DNA of 64,000 bases from Hydractinia symbiolongicarpus (Eukaryota; Cnidaria; Hydrozoa; Anthoathecata; Hydractiniidae). The stretch lies in contig NC_079877.1 of the NCBI RefSeq assembly GCF_029227915.1, positions 24,701,851-24,765,850 on the forward strand. Reading direction: 5' to 3'. The notes beneath the pieces were generated by a model, which saw nothing but the letters and a program-made list of their open reading frames with translations, was not told where the DNA came from and ran no database searches. Of this stretch, positions 1 to 11,698 are shown one piece after another (the first letter of the stretch is position 1; each line of letters starts with the position of its first letter). Made by a program: the position numbers and the translations under genes.

Positions 1-1
1 A

Positions 2-847
2 TGACACTAAAATTGCAATGTAATATGCAGACCAACTATTTCCACTTTTCTTTGCTTGTTCCACAAAATATGGACCAAGAATAACTGGCAAAAATAAAAT
101 TAACACTTTGTTAAACGAGCGAATGGACCGCGGGGATCTGTATTCACGCACCACGCGTAACCTTTCAAACGACAAACTCATCATGTTAAGCAGATGAATG
201 ACTCGTGACACAATGGAGGTATTTGCAGGAAGTTTACTGGCACGGACTTTTTCGATTAACTGGTTTGTATCACTAAAATCCTCGTACATTGCTCGCAAAA
301 TGATCTTTCTGCGATCCAGTTTATCTGTCAATAAATACTCTCTTAGATGAAAGAGCATGCTTTTTAACTTAGAATGAACAGCATTCATCCACGCATCATC
401 CAACTCTGCAGCCTGCTTCCATTCTCTCATGCAAAAATACCATAACATTCCAGCTGATTTAAAGTTTGCCAAATCTTCCAATACCTTCTCTCGTCTTTGA
501 AAGTCAGTATTTATAGAAAACGCAAGTGGAAACACAATGGGCGAGACAAACAAACTAACGTGAACATCAAACGCAACATCAAAATGTTGAAAAAGATAAG
601 TTGTAATCCCAGCAATAGCCATCTGTATAAAAACCATGTAGTTAAAGTTCTGTGTAAAACTATACAGTGTGCCTAAGTTAAATGTATATACTGAAAAAGT
701 ATGGTACCATTTCCGCAGTCCTTTTAATTTTATTTGCCGTTTTTTGCTCCAGTCATGGATTTTTTCTCTGCCTTCCTCTTTGTCATCGTCAAAATCCCAC
801 ATGTACTTCTTTGTCGGCCCTCTGTTTAAAGTAAATTTGTTCACCAT
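2..847 (-). CDS. Partial multipass membrane protein, possibly bestrophin-like (3' part outside window)
   Basis: An uninterrupted minus-strand reading frame of 282 codons starts with ATG at 847 and is still open at the left edge. The translation begins MVNKFTLNRGPTKKYMWDFD. It has two hydrophobic segments at about residues 60-86 and 92-112, a polar charged stretch with FQRREKVLEDLANFKSAGM just after the second one, and another hydrophobic segment near 249-265. This layout, a helix pair followed by a long helical cytoplasmic region and then more helices, recalls the bestrophin/UPF0187 anion-channel superfamily, and the FxINxxFQRRE stretch is the part that suggested it. The family call is tentative. 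The length, codon quality and membrane pattern make a real gene likely. No intron is needed within the window. A TATA-like run lies just upstream at about 850-857. Confidence 0.6.
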   Translation of the reverse strand, partial: MVNKFTLNRGPTKKYMWDFDDDKEEGREKIHDWSKKRQIKLKGLRKWYHTFSVYTFNLGTLYSFTQNFNYMVFIQMAIAGITTYLFQHFDVAFDVHVSLFVSPIVFPLAFSINTDFQRREKVLEDLANFKSAGMLWYFCMREWKQAAELDDAWMNAVHSKLKSMLFHLREYLLTDKLDRRKIILRAMYEDFSDTNQLIEKVRASKLPANTSIVSRVIHLLNMMSLSFERLRVVREYRSPRSIRSFNKVLILFLPVILGPYFVEQAKKSGNSWSAYYIAILVS

Positions 848-1629
848 TTTATATAAAAGGTTTATTGTGCATCAATTTTTTATGTTATACTAAAAATAAA
901 AATATGTCTATATAATTTAATAAGCATAAAAGTTATCAGTGTAATTTGGCTGAAACTCTTTAAGATTTATGAATAGGACCAGTATACACAAGCTGGAAAA
1001 TACAGCGTACAGAATCTACAAAATTTGGCAACTATAAATGATTTTTAGACATTGTTCTTCTACCAAAGTGGATTTTTCACTTTTAGTCAGAGGTCATTGG
1101 AGACAATCCTTAAAAAATGCTTGTCATGGACACAGCTCCACAGAAGTAGAACTACGCAGGAAACTGCAATAACAGAGTCCTCAATAGAACCTTTCTTGCA
1201 AAACAAAGTGCAGGTCTTTTTGCAGGCTGTGGGATGCAGAAGATAGAACTTTGAGAGATATATATCTTCATTGACCTCTTTTGATATAATATTCAGTTAT
1301 AGTAATTTGTAATTATTTTTTTTCTTTTGCAATCTGTCATTTAATATCACCTACATTGTCAATTCTTTTTCACATAAATTTGGTACATGGACCTCCCGCT
1401 AAGCTATATATAAATGTTTTAATGTTTGAATGATTATAATGCATTGCACAATCAAGTTAGTAATAAAAACAAAACAAAATGGTAGAGTTGTACCAATATG
1501 TTGTGAACTGAAAGAAAAGAAGAAAAAAAAGAAATAAGGACTTTTATAAGTGTTTATAATTCTACTAGGTTTTTTCATGTTTTTTCTACCACAGCTAGGA
1601 CGGCATTTTCAACAGCATTTACGAATATT
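848..1629. other. Intergenic, no gene seen
   Basis: This is the 5' flank of the minus-strand membrane-protein gene. It is AT-rich. The short open frames in it have no recognisable content, and no RNA gene or clear repeat was found. Confidence 0.5.
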
Positions 1630-2435
1630 CAGGCCTGGTCAGGAGACGCATGCGATCACACGCGCACACGCCCATATACGCGCAAAAAAGTTTACGCGAG
1701 CGATTTATCGCTCACGTAAGAGACTATTTATCAGAATTTTCTAGAGATCCTACGATATATTTTTTTCACATTTTAAGAGAATATACTAAATAAGCGCCAC
1801 CAAAAACACAAAGCTTATGAAGAACGATCGTGTTATTATGAAGAACCTGAGGTAAAAAGAACATTAAGGTCGGCTCCTTTCCTTCATGCTGACACTCTTA
1901 TGCTCGGCTGGTTCATTACACTGAGACTCGAACGAAAAAGGGAAGACCATTTGGAACCATGCCACAAGTCAGTCCGACTTTCATCGTCCCAGAGAATACT
2001 GCGAGAAGAGTGCGCGCCCATGCAAGTTAAATATAATCAGAACATGGGAGAGGTTAGGTGCCCTGTACCTTAATACAGCTTTCGGACGAATGTTCTCATG
2101 ATGTATACCGAAGAAAAAACATGTTGAATAAAGTTTTAAAAATATAGCCAAAAATCTGCCAATACATCATCGCGCTCAACTTTGCACTTGTGGTTAATAC
2201 GTTTTACAAAATTCATTTTTATTGGGTTTCGTTTTAAGGCTGGCATTCCTGCATCTGCAGAAAGAAATTTTTATTTTACAGATCAAGCATGTGCAAGTCG
2301 TAACTTTTCGTTTCATTGACCACTCACGCAAACTAATTTGCACGAGCTTTTGTGATCGCACGTGGATCGCTCACGCAGATTAATTTACGTTAGCGATTTA
2401 GCGCTCGTGGGAGTAAATTTTCCCGACCGGGCCTG
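1630..2435. mobile_element. 806-bp non-autonomous DNA transposon with inverted ends and subterminal palindromes
   Basis: The left end reads CAGGCCTGGTCAGGA and the right end, in reverse complement, reads CAGGCCCGGTCGGGA. The pair is flanked by AATATT on both sides (1624-1629 and 2436-2441). Inside each end are hairpin-forming motifs of the type GCGATTTATCGCTCACG (about 1697-1720) and AGCGATTTAGCGCTCGT (about 2390-2408), plus further GATCGCTCACGC copies. No transposase is encoded, so this is a MITE-like derivative. The CAGG-type ends would fit hAT, but hAT normally makes 8-bp duplications and only 6 bp match here, so the superfamily is open. Confidence 0.65.
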
Positions 2436-3340
2436 AATATTTCAAGGCCACCCACATGCAAGCCTTTTTAAGTCATATCAGCACTCGGCAATTCCTGACA
2501 CAAATGCAACATGCTAACAAAGCGGGCAAGTAAATATAGCATTTCGCGTAACATTTGGAATAATAGAAACAGAATTATGAGCAAAACCTGTAATGTTCTA
2601 ATGATGTGTCCATTTCCATTAGTCAAGAACTTCTCAGATCAATTAAAACTTTAAATGTGAAACTATTTATATCAACATGTCAATAGATTTAATTTTTACT
2701 GAACTTGTATTTACATGATTTACATGTATGATTTTTATAATTTTGGTCATTTTCAGGTTATAAATTCCAAATAAAAAAAAGGAAAATAAAGTGCTGGATA
2801 AATGCTGCATCTTAAGAGATTCCATCAAAAGTGGGAGAACAAAAACTTTCATAATTTTTTTGAAATTACTGAAATCTTTATATATTAATATTTGGAGAAA
2901 AGCTAGCCCGTTAAGTCTCAAGAAGAAAAAATGCTACGAAAGATATACCTCCTGACTTGCATTTGCTGAGGATAACCAAAAAACAGAAGATTACCAGAAA
3001 ATAGCTACTGACGTAAATTACATATACGCAAGTGTCAATAAATTATAATTACACAAAATATTGTTTGTTTGATGTGATAGTTTATAAGTAAGTCAGAAAC
3101 TTACCATAAGAAACATGTACTTTGTTCAATTTTAATTTAGCTATAGAAACACCTAACATTGAGTATTTTTTTAATTGTAGTATCATTGGTTGAGATGATA
3201 CAAACCAAGTACTATAGTTGTGATACCTGTTTTCGGATATATATCGTATATATCCTTATGAGTTGGTAAAAAGAACCTGTGTTAATCACCAGGCTTTTCT
3301 TGTTTATCTTTGGATATATACACATGTTGGAAAAACATAG
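2436..3340. other. Intergenic, no gene seen
   Basis: AT-rich sequence between the DNA transposon and the RTE-like element. No coding, RNA or repeat signal was recognised. The 5' limit of the RTE-like element probably falls somewhere in the last hundred bases. Confidence 0.4.
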
Positions 3341-6300
3341 GTAATGATGACTTGAAAAATAACTAATTTAATTTTGGCAATAAGGTAGATAACACTAGGT
3401 TGAGGATGGCTAGTGTAAATGTTGGTACCCTGAGAGGTAGAGCAGGTGAAGTAGTTGAAATGTTAGAACGTAGATCTGTTGACATGTGTTGTGTTCAGGA
3501 AGTTAGGTGGAGAGGAGCTGCAGTGAGATTTGTGGAAGGTAGGAAGGCAAGGTATAAGCTTTTTTGGATTGGTAATAGTGATGGATATGGAGGAGTTGGC
3601 ATATTCGTTGCAGAGAAGTGGGTAGAAAAAGTAATAGATGTTATGCGTGTTAATAGTCGTATTATAGTGATAAAGTTTTTGATGGGTAATAGGATTGTCA
3701 CTTTTTTGTCAGTTTATGCTCCACAGTGTGGACTCAGTGAGGAAGATAAAGATAAGTTTTATGATGAGTTAATAGCAGTCACATCAAAGTTTGGAGACAC
3801 TGAACTTGTCATGGTGGGCGGCGACTTTAATGGTCATGTTGGGAAGTCATCTGAAGGTTATAGAGGTGTGCATGGAGGCTATGGATTTGGGAGCAGAAAT
3901 AAGGAAGGGGAGAGATTGCTTGAGTTTGGAATGGCAACGGACATGGTGGTTTGCAACACATCATTCAGTAAGAGACAGAGTAGGCTGATAACATATGAGT
4001 CAGGTGGTTGTAAGACACAGATAGATTACTTTTTGGTTAGAAAGTCAGACAAGAAAGTGGTGAAGGACGTGAAAGTTATATCGGGGGAAGAGTGTGTTTC
4101 CCAGCATAGGTTGCTGGTTTGTGATATTATCTTGAAGAGTGTCAGAGAAGCCAAGGGAAAGTACAGGCCCCGTCGAAAAGTCTGGAAGCTGAAGGAAGAG
4201 ATTGTAGCAAGACAATTTAGTGCAAAAGTTCAGCAGGTAGCCTACAATAGTCAATGTGATAGTGACAATGTTGAAAGTACTTGGACTACTTTGAAGAATT
4301 GTCTTCTAGAAGCTTCTGATGATACCTGTGGGTGGACGAAAGGACCAGCTAGACATAGACAGACCTGGTGGTGGAATAATGAGGTTGACCAGTGTATAAA
4401 GGAAAAGAGGAAACTTTGGAAAGAGTGGAAGTCAGGTGGTAGTAAAAATATTTACTTAGAAGCTAAGCGTCGAGCTCGTACAGCAGTGTATAAGGCAAAA
4501 TCAGAAGCAGAGAGAAACAGATTTGCAGATGTGTTAAGAAGGGAAGACCAGCGCAATGAGGTATTCAAAATAGCAAAGCAAATGAAGAAGACTAATCAAG
4601 ATATTGTAGGTGAGAAGTGTATACGTAATGATGAAGGTGTTTTGGCTAGCACAGAGGAGGAGAAAAGGGTAGCTTGGAAGAATCATTATCAGAGGTTGCT
4701 TAACACTGAGTTTGATTGGGACGAGGGTAATTTGTCTGATGATGATGTCGTAGAAGGGCCAGCCATGCAGATCAAGACAGAATGGGTAGTGGAGGCTATT
4801 AGGAAAATGAAGATTGGCAAGGCTGCAGGAGTATCAGGTATTGTTGCAGAGATGGTAAAAGCATCTGGATATATTGGAGTTGAGCTTATTACAAGTCTTG
4901 CTAACCAAATTATAAAGGATGGTGCTATTCCGAGTGAGTGGCAGTCGAGTGTAATAGTGAATTGTTTCAAGGGCAAGGGTGATGCATTAGAAAGGGGTAA
5001 CTATAGAGGTTTGAAGTTGGTTGATCAAGTAATGAAAGTTGTTGAAAGAGTGATTGATAAGTTACTTAGAGAAAGAATTGATATAGATAAGATGCAATTT
5101 GGTTTTGTTCCAGGGCGTGGCACTACAGATGCAATATTTTTACTCAGACAGCTTCAGGAAAAGTATTTAGGAAAGAAAAAGAATCTCTATTTTGCCTTTG
5201 TAGATTTAGAGAAAGCTTTTGATAGAGTGCCACGTAAAGTTATTTGGTGGGCTATGAGAAAATTAGGTGTGGATGAGTGGCTAGTTACGATGGTTCAGTC
5301 TATGTACAGCAATGCTAGAAGTCGTGTCAGGATTAACGATTCACTTAGTGATGAATTTAGTGTAAATGTTGGTGTACATCAGGGTTCTGTACTTAGTCCT
5401 TTGTTGTTTATTCTAGTCTTAGAAGCGCTGTCGATGGAGTTCAGAACAGGTTGCCCATGGGAGTTATTGTATGCAGATGATTTGGTTCTCATAGCAGAGT
5501 CGATGGAAGAATTAGTTGAAAAGTTTGAGAAGTGGAAGAAAGGACTAGAAGAAAAAGGGCTGAAGGTAAACACAGCAAAGTCTAAAGTCATGATAAGTAG
5601 CATTGCAGCCAAGTGTGACCTTGTAGTTGGAAAGTGGCCTTGTGGAGTTTGCAGGAAAGGGGTTGGTAGTAACTCAATTTTTTGTCAGACTTGCAAGCAT
5701 TGGGTACATAAGAAGTGCAGTAGTATTAGTGGAAGGTTAAGAGCTGGCATACAGTTTGTATGCAAGCGTTGCAAAGGTGAGATTATAGAGAATGAAGTAT
5801 TTCCAGCTTTAATGATGTACAACAGTGGCTCGTTAGAGATAGTTAAGAACTTCTGTTACTTAGGTGATATGTTGGGCAGTGAAGGGGGTGTTGGAAGAAG
5901 TGTTACTTGCAGGATAGGTTCTGCTTGGAAAAGGTTTAGAGAGTTACTTCCTTTATTGACTAGCAGAGTCCTGTCAATTGAGGTAAAAGGTAGGTTGTAT
6001 GAGGCCTGTGTAAGAAGTGTTATGTTGTACGGTAGTGAGACATGGGCAGTGAAGCAGGAAGATCTTGACCGTTTAGAAAGGAATGATATGAGAATGGTTA
6101 GGTGGATGTGTCATGCCAGTCTGAGAGACAGAAAGAGTTCAGATGAGCTAAGAAGCAGGCTAAGTCTCTGTAGAATTAAAGATGTTATCCAGATAAGAAG
6201 ATTGAATTGGCTGGGGCACTTGGAAAGAATGGAGGAGGATAATTGGGTAAGAAAGTGTAGAGACTTCATAGTTCCTGGGGCAAAGCCCAGAGGCAGACCG

Positions 6301-6469
6301 AGAAAGACTTGGCAGGAGGTTATAAGGACAGACTTGATAGAGAAGAAGTTGAGTTTAGATCTAACACAGTCTAGATCAGATTGGAAGAGGGTCGTTAATA
6401 TACCCCGTCCAACCCAGGCTAGCATGGAAAACGGACGTTAAGCCGAGAATGATGATGATGATGATGAAT
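3340..6469 (+). mobile_element. RTE-like LINE element
   Basis: The element carries the intact endonuclease/RT frame and ends, 8 bases after the stop codon, in a GAT trinucleotide run (about 6450-6468) in place of a poly(A) tail. A short simple-repeat tail just after the stop codon is typical of the RTE clade. The 5' boundary is not sharp, and I could not identify a target-site duplication. Confidence 0.75.
3406..6441 (+). CDS. RTE-like non-LTR retrotransposon polyprotein (endonuclease, reverse transcriptase, PHD-like finger), apparently intact
   Basis: One open frame of 1011 codons counted from the ATG at 3406; the frame is open from 3367, so an earlier non-ATG start is possible. The N-terminal APE-type endonuclease begins MASVNVGTLRGR and keeps the motifs CVQEVRW, GGDFNGHVG, QIDYFLV and a SQHR histidine motif. 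The reverse transcriptase follows, with KMKIGKAAGVSGI, FVDLEKAFDRVPR, HQGSVLSPLLF and the catalytic LLYADDL near residues 686-692. Between the RT and the C-terminal region (bases 5641-5780, residues about 746-792) lies a C4HC3 finger with CGVC, FCQTC, WVHKKC and CKRC. The conserved C-terminal region then contains SVMLYGSETWAV and RRLNWLGHLERM. Such proteins are often mis-annotated in animal genomes as craniofacial development protein 2-like. There is no frameshift or premature stop, so the copy may be young or active. Confidence 0.9.
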   Translation: MASVNVGTLRGRAGEVVEMLERRSVDMCCVQEVRWRGAAVRFVEGRKARYKLFWIGNSDGYGGVGIFVAEKWVEKVIDVMRVNSRIIVIKFLMGNRIVTFLSVYAPQCGLSEEDKDKFYDELIAVTSKFGDTELVMVGGDFNGHVGKSSEGYRGVHGGYGFGSRNKEGERLLEFGMATDMVVCNTSFSKRQSRLITYESGGCKTQIDYFLVRKSDKKVVKDVKVISGEECVSQHRLLVCDIILKSVREAKGKYRPRRKVWKLKEEIVARQFSAKVQQVAYNSQCDSDNVESTWTTLKNCLLEASDDTCGWTKGPARHRQTWWWNNEVDQCIKEKRKLWKEWKSGGSKNIYLEAKRRARTAVYKAKSEAERNRFADVLRREDQRNEVFKIAKQMKKTNQDIVGEKCIRNDEGVLASTEEEKRVAWKNHYQRLLNTEFDWDEGNLSDDDVVEGPAMQIKTEWVVEAIRKMKIGKAAGVSGIVAEMVKASGYIGVELITSLANQIIKDGAIPSEWQSSVIVNCFKGKGDALERGNYRGLKLVDQVMKVVERVIDKLLRERIDIDKMQFGFVPGRGTTDAIFLLRQLQEKYLGKKKNLYFAFVDLEKAFDRVPRKVIWWAMRKLGVDEWLVTMVQSMYSNARSRVRINDSLSDEFSVNVGVHQGSVLSPLLFILVLEALSMEFRTGCPWELLYADDLVLIAESMEELVEKFEKWKKGLEEKGLKVNTAKSKVMISSIAAKCDLVVGKWPCGVCRKGVGSNSIFCQTCKHWVHKKCSSISGRLRAGIQFVCKRCKGEIIENEVFPALMMYNSGSLEIVKNFCYLGDMLGSEGGVGRSVTCRIGSAWKRFRELLPLLTSRVLSIEVKGRLYEACVRSVMLYGSETWAVKQEDLDRLERNDMRMVRWMCHASLRDRKSSDELRSRLSLCRIKDVIQIRRLNWLGHLERMEEDNWVRKCRDFIVPGAKPRGRPRKTWQEVIRTDLIEKKLSLDLTQSRSDWKRVVNIPRPTQASMENGR

Positions 6470-7690
6470 AACTTACAAATTTTTACCTTAAGTTGCTAAA
6501 AACTTTGTGAAAATGATGACAATTGTGTCTAGTTGGCAAAAACGAATTTTAACAAAATCTAAGCCACACATAAAATTCCATAAAAAGTAACTTTGGTACA
6601 TAAACATCAGTTGAAAAATCATCAAACTAATAGCCAAAACATCAAGTATAGTTACATAACACCAACCACTGCTTTCTTGAAAACTGTAAAAGATATTAGC
6701 ATGATTCATTGAAAGATACAAGAATTAAAGTAACAAGGGGTGATCTTTTAGTGCGTTACACTTTTAACTCATAAAGTACAACTAATACATTTTTTGTTTT
6801 TACTCTACAAGATATTAAACACATGCAGATTATCTGTAAAGAATTTCAAGTTTGTAGGATTTATGCTTTATCAGATATCTATGGTCAAAGGATAAGCTAG
6901 GAAAAGCTGACTGATTTTCCTAACTTTTGTGTTAAATTGACAATAACTAAAGATCTATTCTTTTTACACTAATTTTGACTTCACTTATACTGATTCCTTA
7001 CCTCTAAAACCTATGGGGGTAGAAAATTTCACATCCATAGCACCCTTTAATAATAAACAATTAGCAAATAACATCGCAAGATATATGAAAAATTGTGCGG
7101 CACTGCAGATTTTAGACTAAAAAGGGCCTGGTATGGAGTGTCTGTATGGCAGGAACCACAAGGAGTTGGGAGCTAATATTTGGCACAATTTCATTTCTCA
7201 ATAATCTAACCTAAGAAAACCAACTAGATGGTGGGTGTCAAAGTCCCTATTTTAGAGTTTATTGGGCATGGAATGACTCAGTTTGTAATTTATAGTTCGG
7301 TATTAACAAATATTTATAGTGAGAATACATTCTTATGTTTATCTGGAATTATTTCCAATCAAATTAGGAACAAAAATGTAACATATTCAAATTTTTAGGA
7401 CTTCACAGAGATTTTTATGGATAGTTTGGAGTAAAATCATTAATACCTACTGGTCTGGCCAAATAGGGTTAAAGGAGAACTAACAATTGGTTAGTTTGTT
7501 AAGGTTAGATTAAGCAAACAAACAATACAAATAAAGATTTGAAAATAAGCACGAAGGGCAATTACAATATTGATTACACTTTAAGGAGAATAGTCATTAG
7601 TCAGTGTACACTACAATAAATTGATTAACATCTCCATTACTCCCTCTATTGTTCCTTTCAAATTAAGTTATTACATCGTTCATTGTTCGT
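6470..7690. other. Intergenic, no gene seen
   Basis: AT-rich sequence with stop codons in every frame and no recognisable motif. The single longer minus-strand frame at 6488-6721 has no family resemblance. Confidence 0.45.
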
Positions 7691-8775
7691 TTTAGCAAGG
7701 TTTTTTATATGACCATAATGCTTTCAAGGCTCATGGTATTCGTGGAGGAGCTGTGTATCATACTGTAGGTGGTTGGGGGATAGCACTGCAGGGGGTCAGT
7801 TATGACAATAGGTAGGTGTGGTTGCAGGGGGTGACAAAGGATTAGATGAGACGGGACCATGATCCATGCAAATTCAGAATTGGCAGTGATCTAGGAATTC
7901 TGTAACGGTGCCTGTTGTGGTTCACTTATTTCCACCAAGTATTTTATCCTGCACGACAACATTTGTGCCAACAATTAAGGTGGACAGCTGTCATGTATAG
8001 CCATTGTAGCCTGCAATGGTGATGTGGTTGTGTTTGGCAAAAGCTGCTTCTCAATCTTTTGCAGATGATTCAGTCTTTGTGAAGGCGGTAGTGGGCTGGG
8101 TTTGCATGGATGCTATCTCTCAACTGACGTTGAAATAAGATTTTGGCTGGATATAGATTAATGTGACATAAGAGTTTATTGTAGTGAGGAATGGTGCAGG
8201 CAGCACGGTCGTTGACTAAGGATACATTAAGAGATAGGTTGTTGTGGACAATCATTTTAGTGGTCTTTACTCCAAGTTCGGGTTGACCATTAGATTGTGG
8301 GTATGATACAGAGGAGATACAGTGTTTGACTCCCCCATCCATGCAGAAATTCTTGGAATTTAGTGGCCCATCATCTGAGCTTATTTCTTTGGCTACCTCA
8401 TACAAGGTAAATGAATATCTGCATATGCTGACCAGTGTAATGTTGGTTGCATTTCCTGTGGAAAGAGAGTACACACAAATCCAACCACTAAAGATCGACT
8501 ACAGATAAGTATGCATTGACATGAAGTTCGAAGTAGTCCATACATATGTGTTGGTAAGGCCATTCTGGCAAGGGAGTGGGGACTAATGGTTCAGCTGGCT
8601 GAGTAGGGACATGTTAAAGGCACTCTGCACAAGTTTGTCTAAAGTTCAACTCTTGTACACTCTCATGCCCTGCTGTAAAATTTCTTCAAAGTTCATTCTA
8701 TGTACAACAGGACTCAAAAGTTTTGTAAGTCATTACTGCCAAGATGGATAGAAGTATTGCAATTGCTGCGGGTGA
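7690..8775 (-). pseudogene. Decayed Ty3/gypsy-type integrase fragment
   Basis: Read on the minus strand, the region carries pieces of a gypsy-class integrase broken by stops and frameshifts. A zinc-finger remnant CAEC at about 8610-8620 is followed by PLPEWPYQHICMDYFEL (about 8530-8580). The catalytic-core remnant (8070-8474) contains EISSDDGP and then HCISSVSYPQSNGQPE, which matches the family pattern in which SSPYYPQSNG precedes the catalytic glutamate. A proline-rich C-terminal remnant lies near 7780-7870. No LTRs were found on either side, and no reverse transcriptase is present in the window. This is an old internal fragment with no coding capacity. Confidence 0.75.
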
Positions 8776-11698
8776 ATTATATTCAGTTGCAGGTGGTTCC
8801 GTTATACAGGTAATGGCAGAAGACAACATATACACATAACACTTGAACATGAAAATGTATAGCCAGGGTGTAACATGGTGGTTTTGTCAATAGCTTAATG
8901 GATGGTTTTATCAATAGCTTTTCAAATGTTCCATAGTCAAATCTACTAATACATGTTGATACAAAACAAAGTTTTCAACACTTTTTGGGTGTCAACACCC
9001 ATTTTAAGTAAAAAAAAGATGCAGAAGCTGCATAAACTATGGTCAGTTGCTAAAAGAATATTTTGAACACAATGAAAACTTAAGACGTTTAGATGGGGCC
9101 ACTAAGTTTACGTAAAATTTAACTATTTAAGTTCTAGAGTAAACTTTTACATTCTGTTTAAAGTTTCTGACAGCCAAAAAAAAGTTATTTACCATTTTTT
9201 CTGGTTTTTACATAGGTCCCATGAAAAAAAGCTAAAAGTTGCCTGAAAATTTGATTTTTCCCTACTTTTGGGTAAAATCCGAAAAATTGGAATCATAATG
9301 CAAATTTCCAAAATTTGCAGTATGATTCCTAGATGATATAAAGTTATTTTGTACATTTTTATGATAATGCTAACAAAGGTTATTACATTTTCTTGATTAT
9401 ATGGATTCCATAGAGATTTGTATATGCAGTTTCAAGTAATAGCCAGTATCCAAGGCTCTAGGAAAAACACAGTATCATTCTTGCGGTTGGGTCCGCGTCA
9501 TAATACTGGTTGAACCAATCACGGGCCTGGACAGTAATCAGACATTTTAACACCATTTGGCTTGTAAATTCTGTTTAATTAAGGTTTTTACTGTGAAAGT
9601 TTGACCGTTAAAACTTCACTTTTACCCTCATCGGAGAGCAACGAAGGAGAACATTCCAACTGCAAGAACAACCATGCAGCATAGCAAAAAAAAGTTATTA
9701 AATGAAACCCAGCTAAATGTATAAATCAAACTGAATTTTCTGGAATGGAATTGTTGAAGTGAGTGTATACACTGCTGAAGGTGACAAATAAAGTGCTAGA
9801 ACAAAACTATATTAATATTGAGAAAGGACACAATGTTATTGTTTTTAAATACCAGAGAAAACGACATTGAACGATAGCAAGTATTCATATACAAGTGAAA
9901 TATTTGTACATGTTCAGGAGATTTAAATAGAACAAACACTGGTTTAAAATCAGAAAGAAAATATGTAATCAAGGTGATTATGCACCTTTGCTAACATCAT
10001 ATATATAGCATTTTAGAATCAAAGGAACTCAAATGCAATTTATAACGTCTGGCCGTGAACCCACTCTAGCTCTCTTCTGTTTTCAAAGTTAAGCTGCCAA
10101 AATCCTTTCATAAGTTTTCCTTGATCATGGCAGTCTATTTAGTCAGTGACACAGCAAATTACACTATTGTGCCATATCTTTGTTCAAGCAAAGTTTTGCG
10201 TACTTTACTTCACAGGACTATACATGAAAAGTCCTTGGATCCATCCCATCTCTCTGATCATCATAACCTTATTTGCTGTTATCCTGACACTGCTGTTTAA
10301 CTGATGCACGTAAATGCATGTCTATTGTTCTAAACACAACATTACACCACACAAGAAACTTACTTATAGGCAATTTGTCTTTATGTGATTCTTCTTTTCT
10401 TGCCTGTCAGAGAATACAAGCACTATGTGGAACTTCGTAGTTACAGCAAGCTATAGTCAGCTAAGCATTTTTAGCTCTATACTTTCTTGAAAGAAATGTA
10501 ATTTCCTTCAAAGTACTCCACTTATGTTTATGTACCTCTGGCGTTGTAAAACAACTTGCCCAGGATAGCCTAACAGAAAAGATCTTACCTTTGACTTCCA
10601 TTTGAAATTTCTGAAGCAAACAAAAAATGAAACGGTTGACAGTGAGATATTCAATCAAGCTAAAACCAGAGATATGTTGATTTTACTTTTACTTACTTCC
10701 TAACCTTTTATCGTGTAATCAAAAGTATCTCTTTCCGTGTTTATATACCTCAACAACAAAATAAGTAAATACAAAAAAGAATCTGGCTAAACCTGCGTGT
10801 AAAACGTCATGCAACACAATAAGCGTATAAATTGACCTGGAAAAAACTTGAACATGCACACACACACAAGGAGACATTCTATTCTATAATACTTTCTGAG
10901 CTGTAGTTAGTTATAACCTGCTCACATTAAACATTTCGACGTACTTTTTTATTGTACACCTCTCTTACATTAAAACTTTCTAGACTATGCGTCGTGGGAA
11001 CTGTACACGATTTGTTAACACTAAAACTAATTTAGTTTATTACAAAATTAATTAAATTATGTAATTTAATATTTATTTTCAAAGCATCTGACGTAAGCCG
11101 TATTAAAGAATACATCCTTTTTTGTAATAATTTTAATATGCTATATCGACAACTCAAGATATTAGATTTACTAATAACGTTGTAATTTGATATATTTTCA
11201 AAGTGAATTTCTTATCAATAAAATTTGCTTACCTGCTCACCCTGCGAAAAACTTGGCACATCTAGGTAGAGAGATCTTTACTTACTTATCCAGCCAATTG
11301 TTATCTATCATGGTTATCAATAAATAGTGGTTTTTACCTTGCTTTTTCCATTGATTTTGTCTTTAAAATGTTCTTGGTGGTTGTCAAAAATTCAAAAAAT
11401 TGCTTTTCACAATAGATGAGACGGGATCTACTCTAACGAAATGGATATCAAAGGATTTAGGGAACAAGTTTGATATCAAAAGGCCCTGAGAACGAGGTTA
11501 GACGAGGTTGGTATGGCAGCAGGATTTATAATGTGGGATCTGCAAGCAACAGCAACTTAGAATAGAGGTTAGGAAGTTTTAGGATTTTTAAGTCAAGAAA
11601 GGGGGAGAAGAAAGAGGGTCAGACCTTGAAAAACTAATCAATTTAAGACAACGCTTTTTGTGGAGTCCTCATACGAACGCTGTAAATTAAATTATGCC
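8776..11698. other. Intergenic, no gene seen
   Basis: About 2.9 kb of AT-rich sequence with frequent stops in all frames. A short CA run lies at 10858-10869. A block at 11484-11511 (GAACGAGGTTAGACGAGG followed by TTGG) resembles the end of a dispersed inverted-repeat element also seen at 27149-27261 and 43490. No gene or RNA was recognised. Confidence 0.45.

Noticed and set aside
8326-8508. Plus-strand 60-codon frame
   Set aside because: Lies antisense to the decayed gypsy integrase, which explains the open frame.
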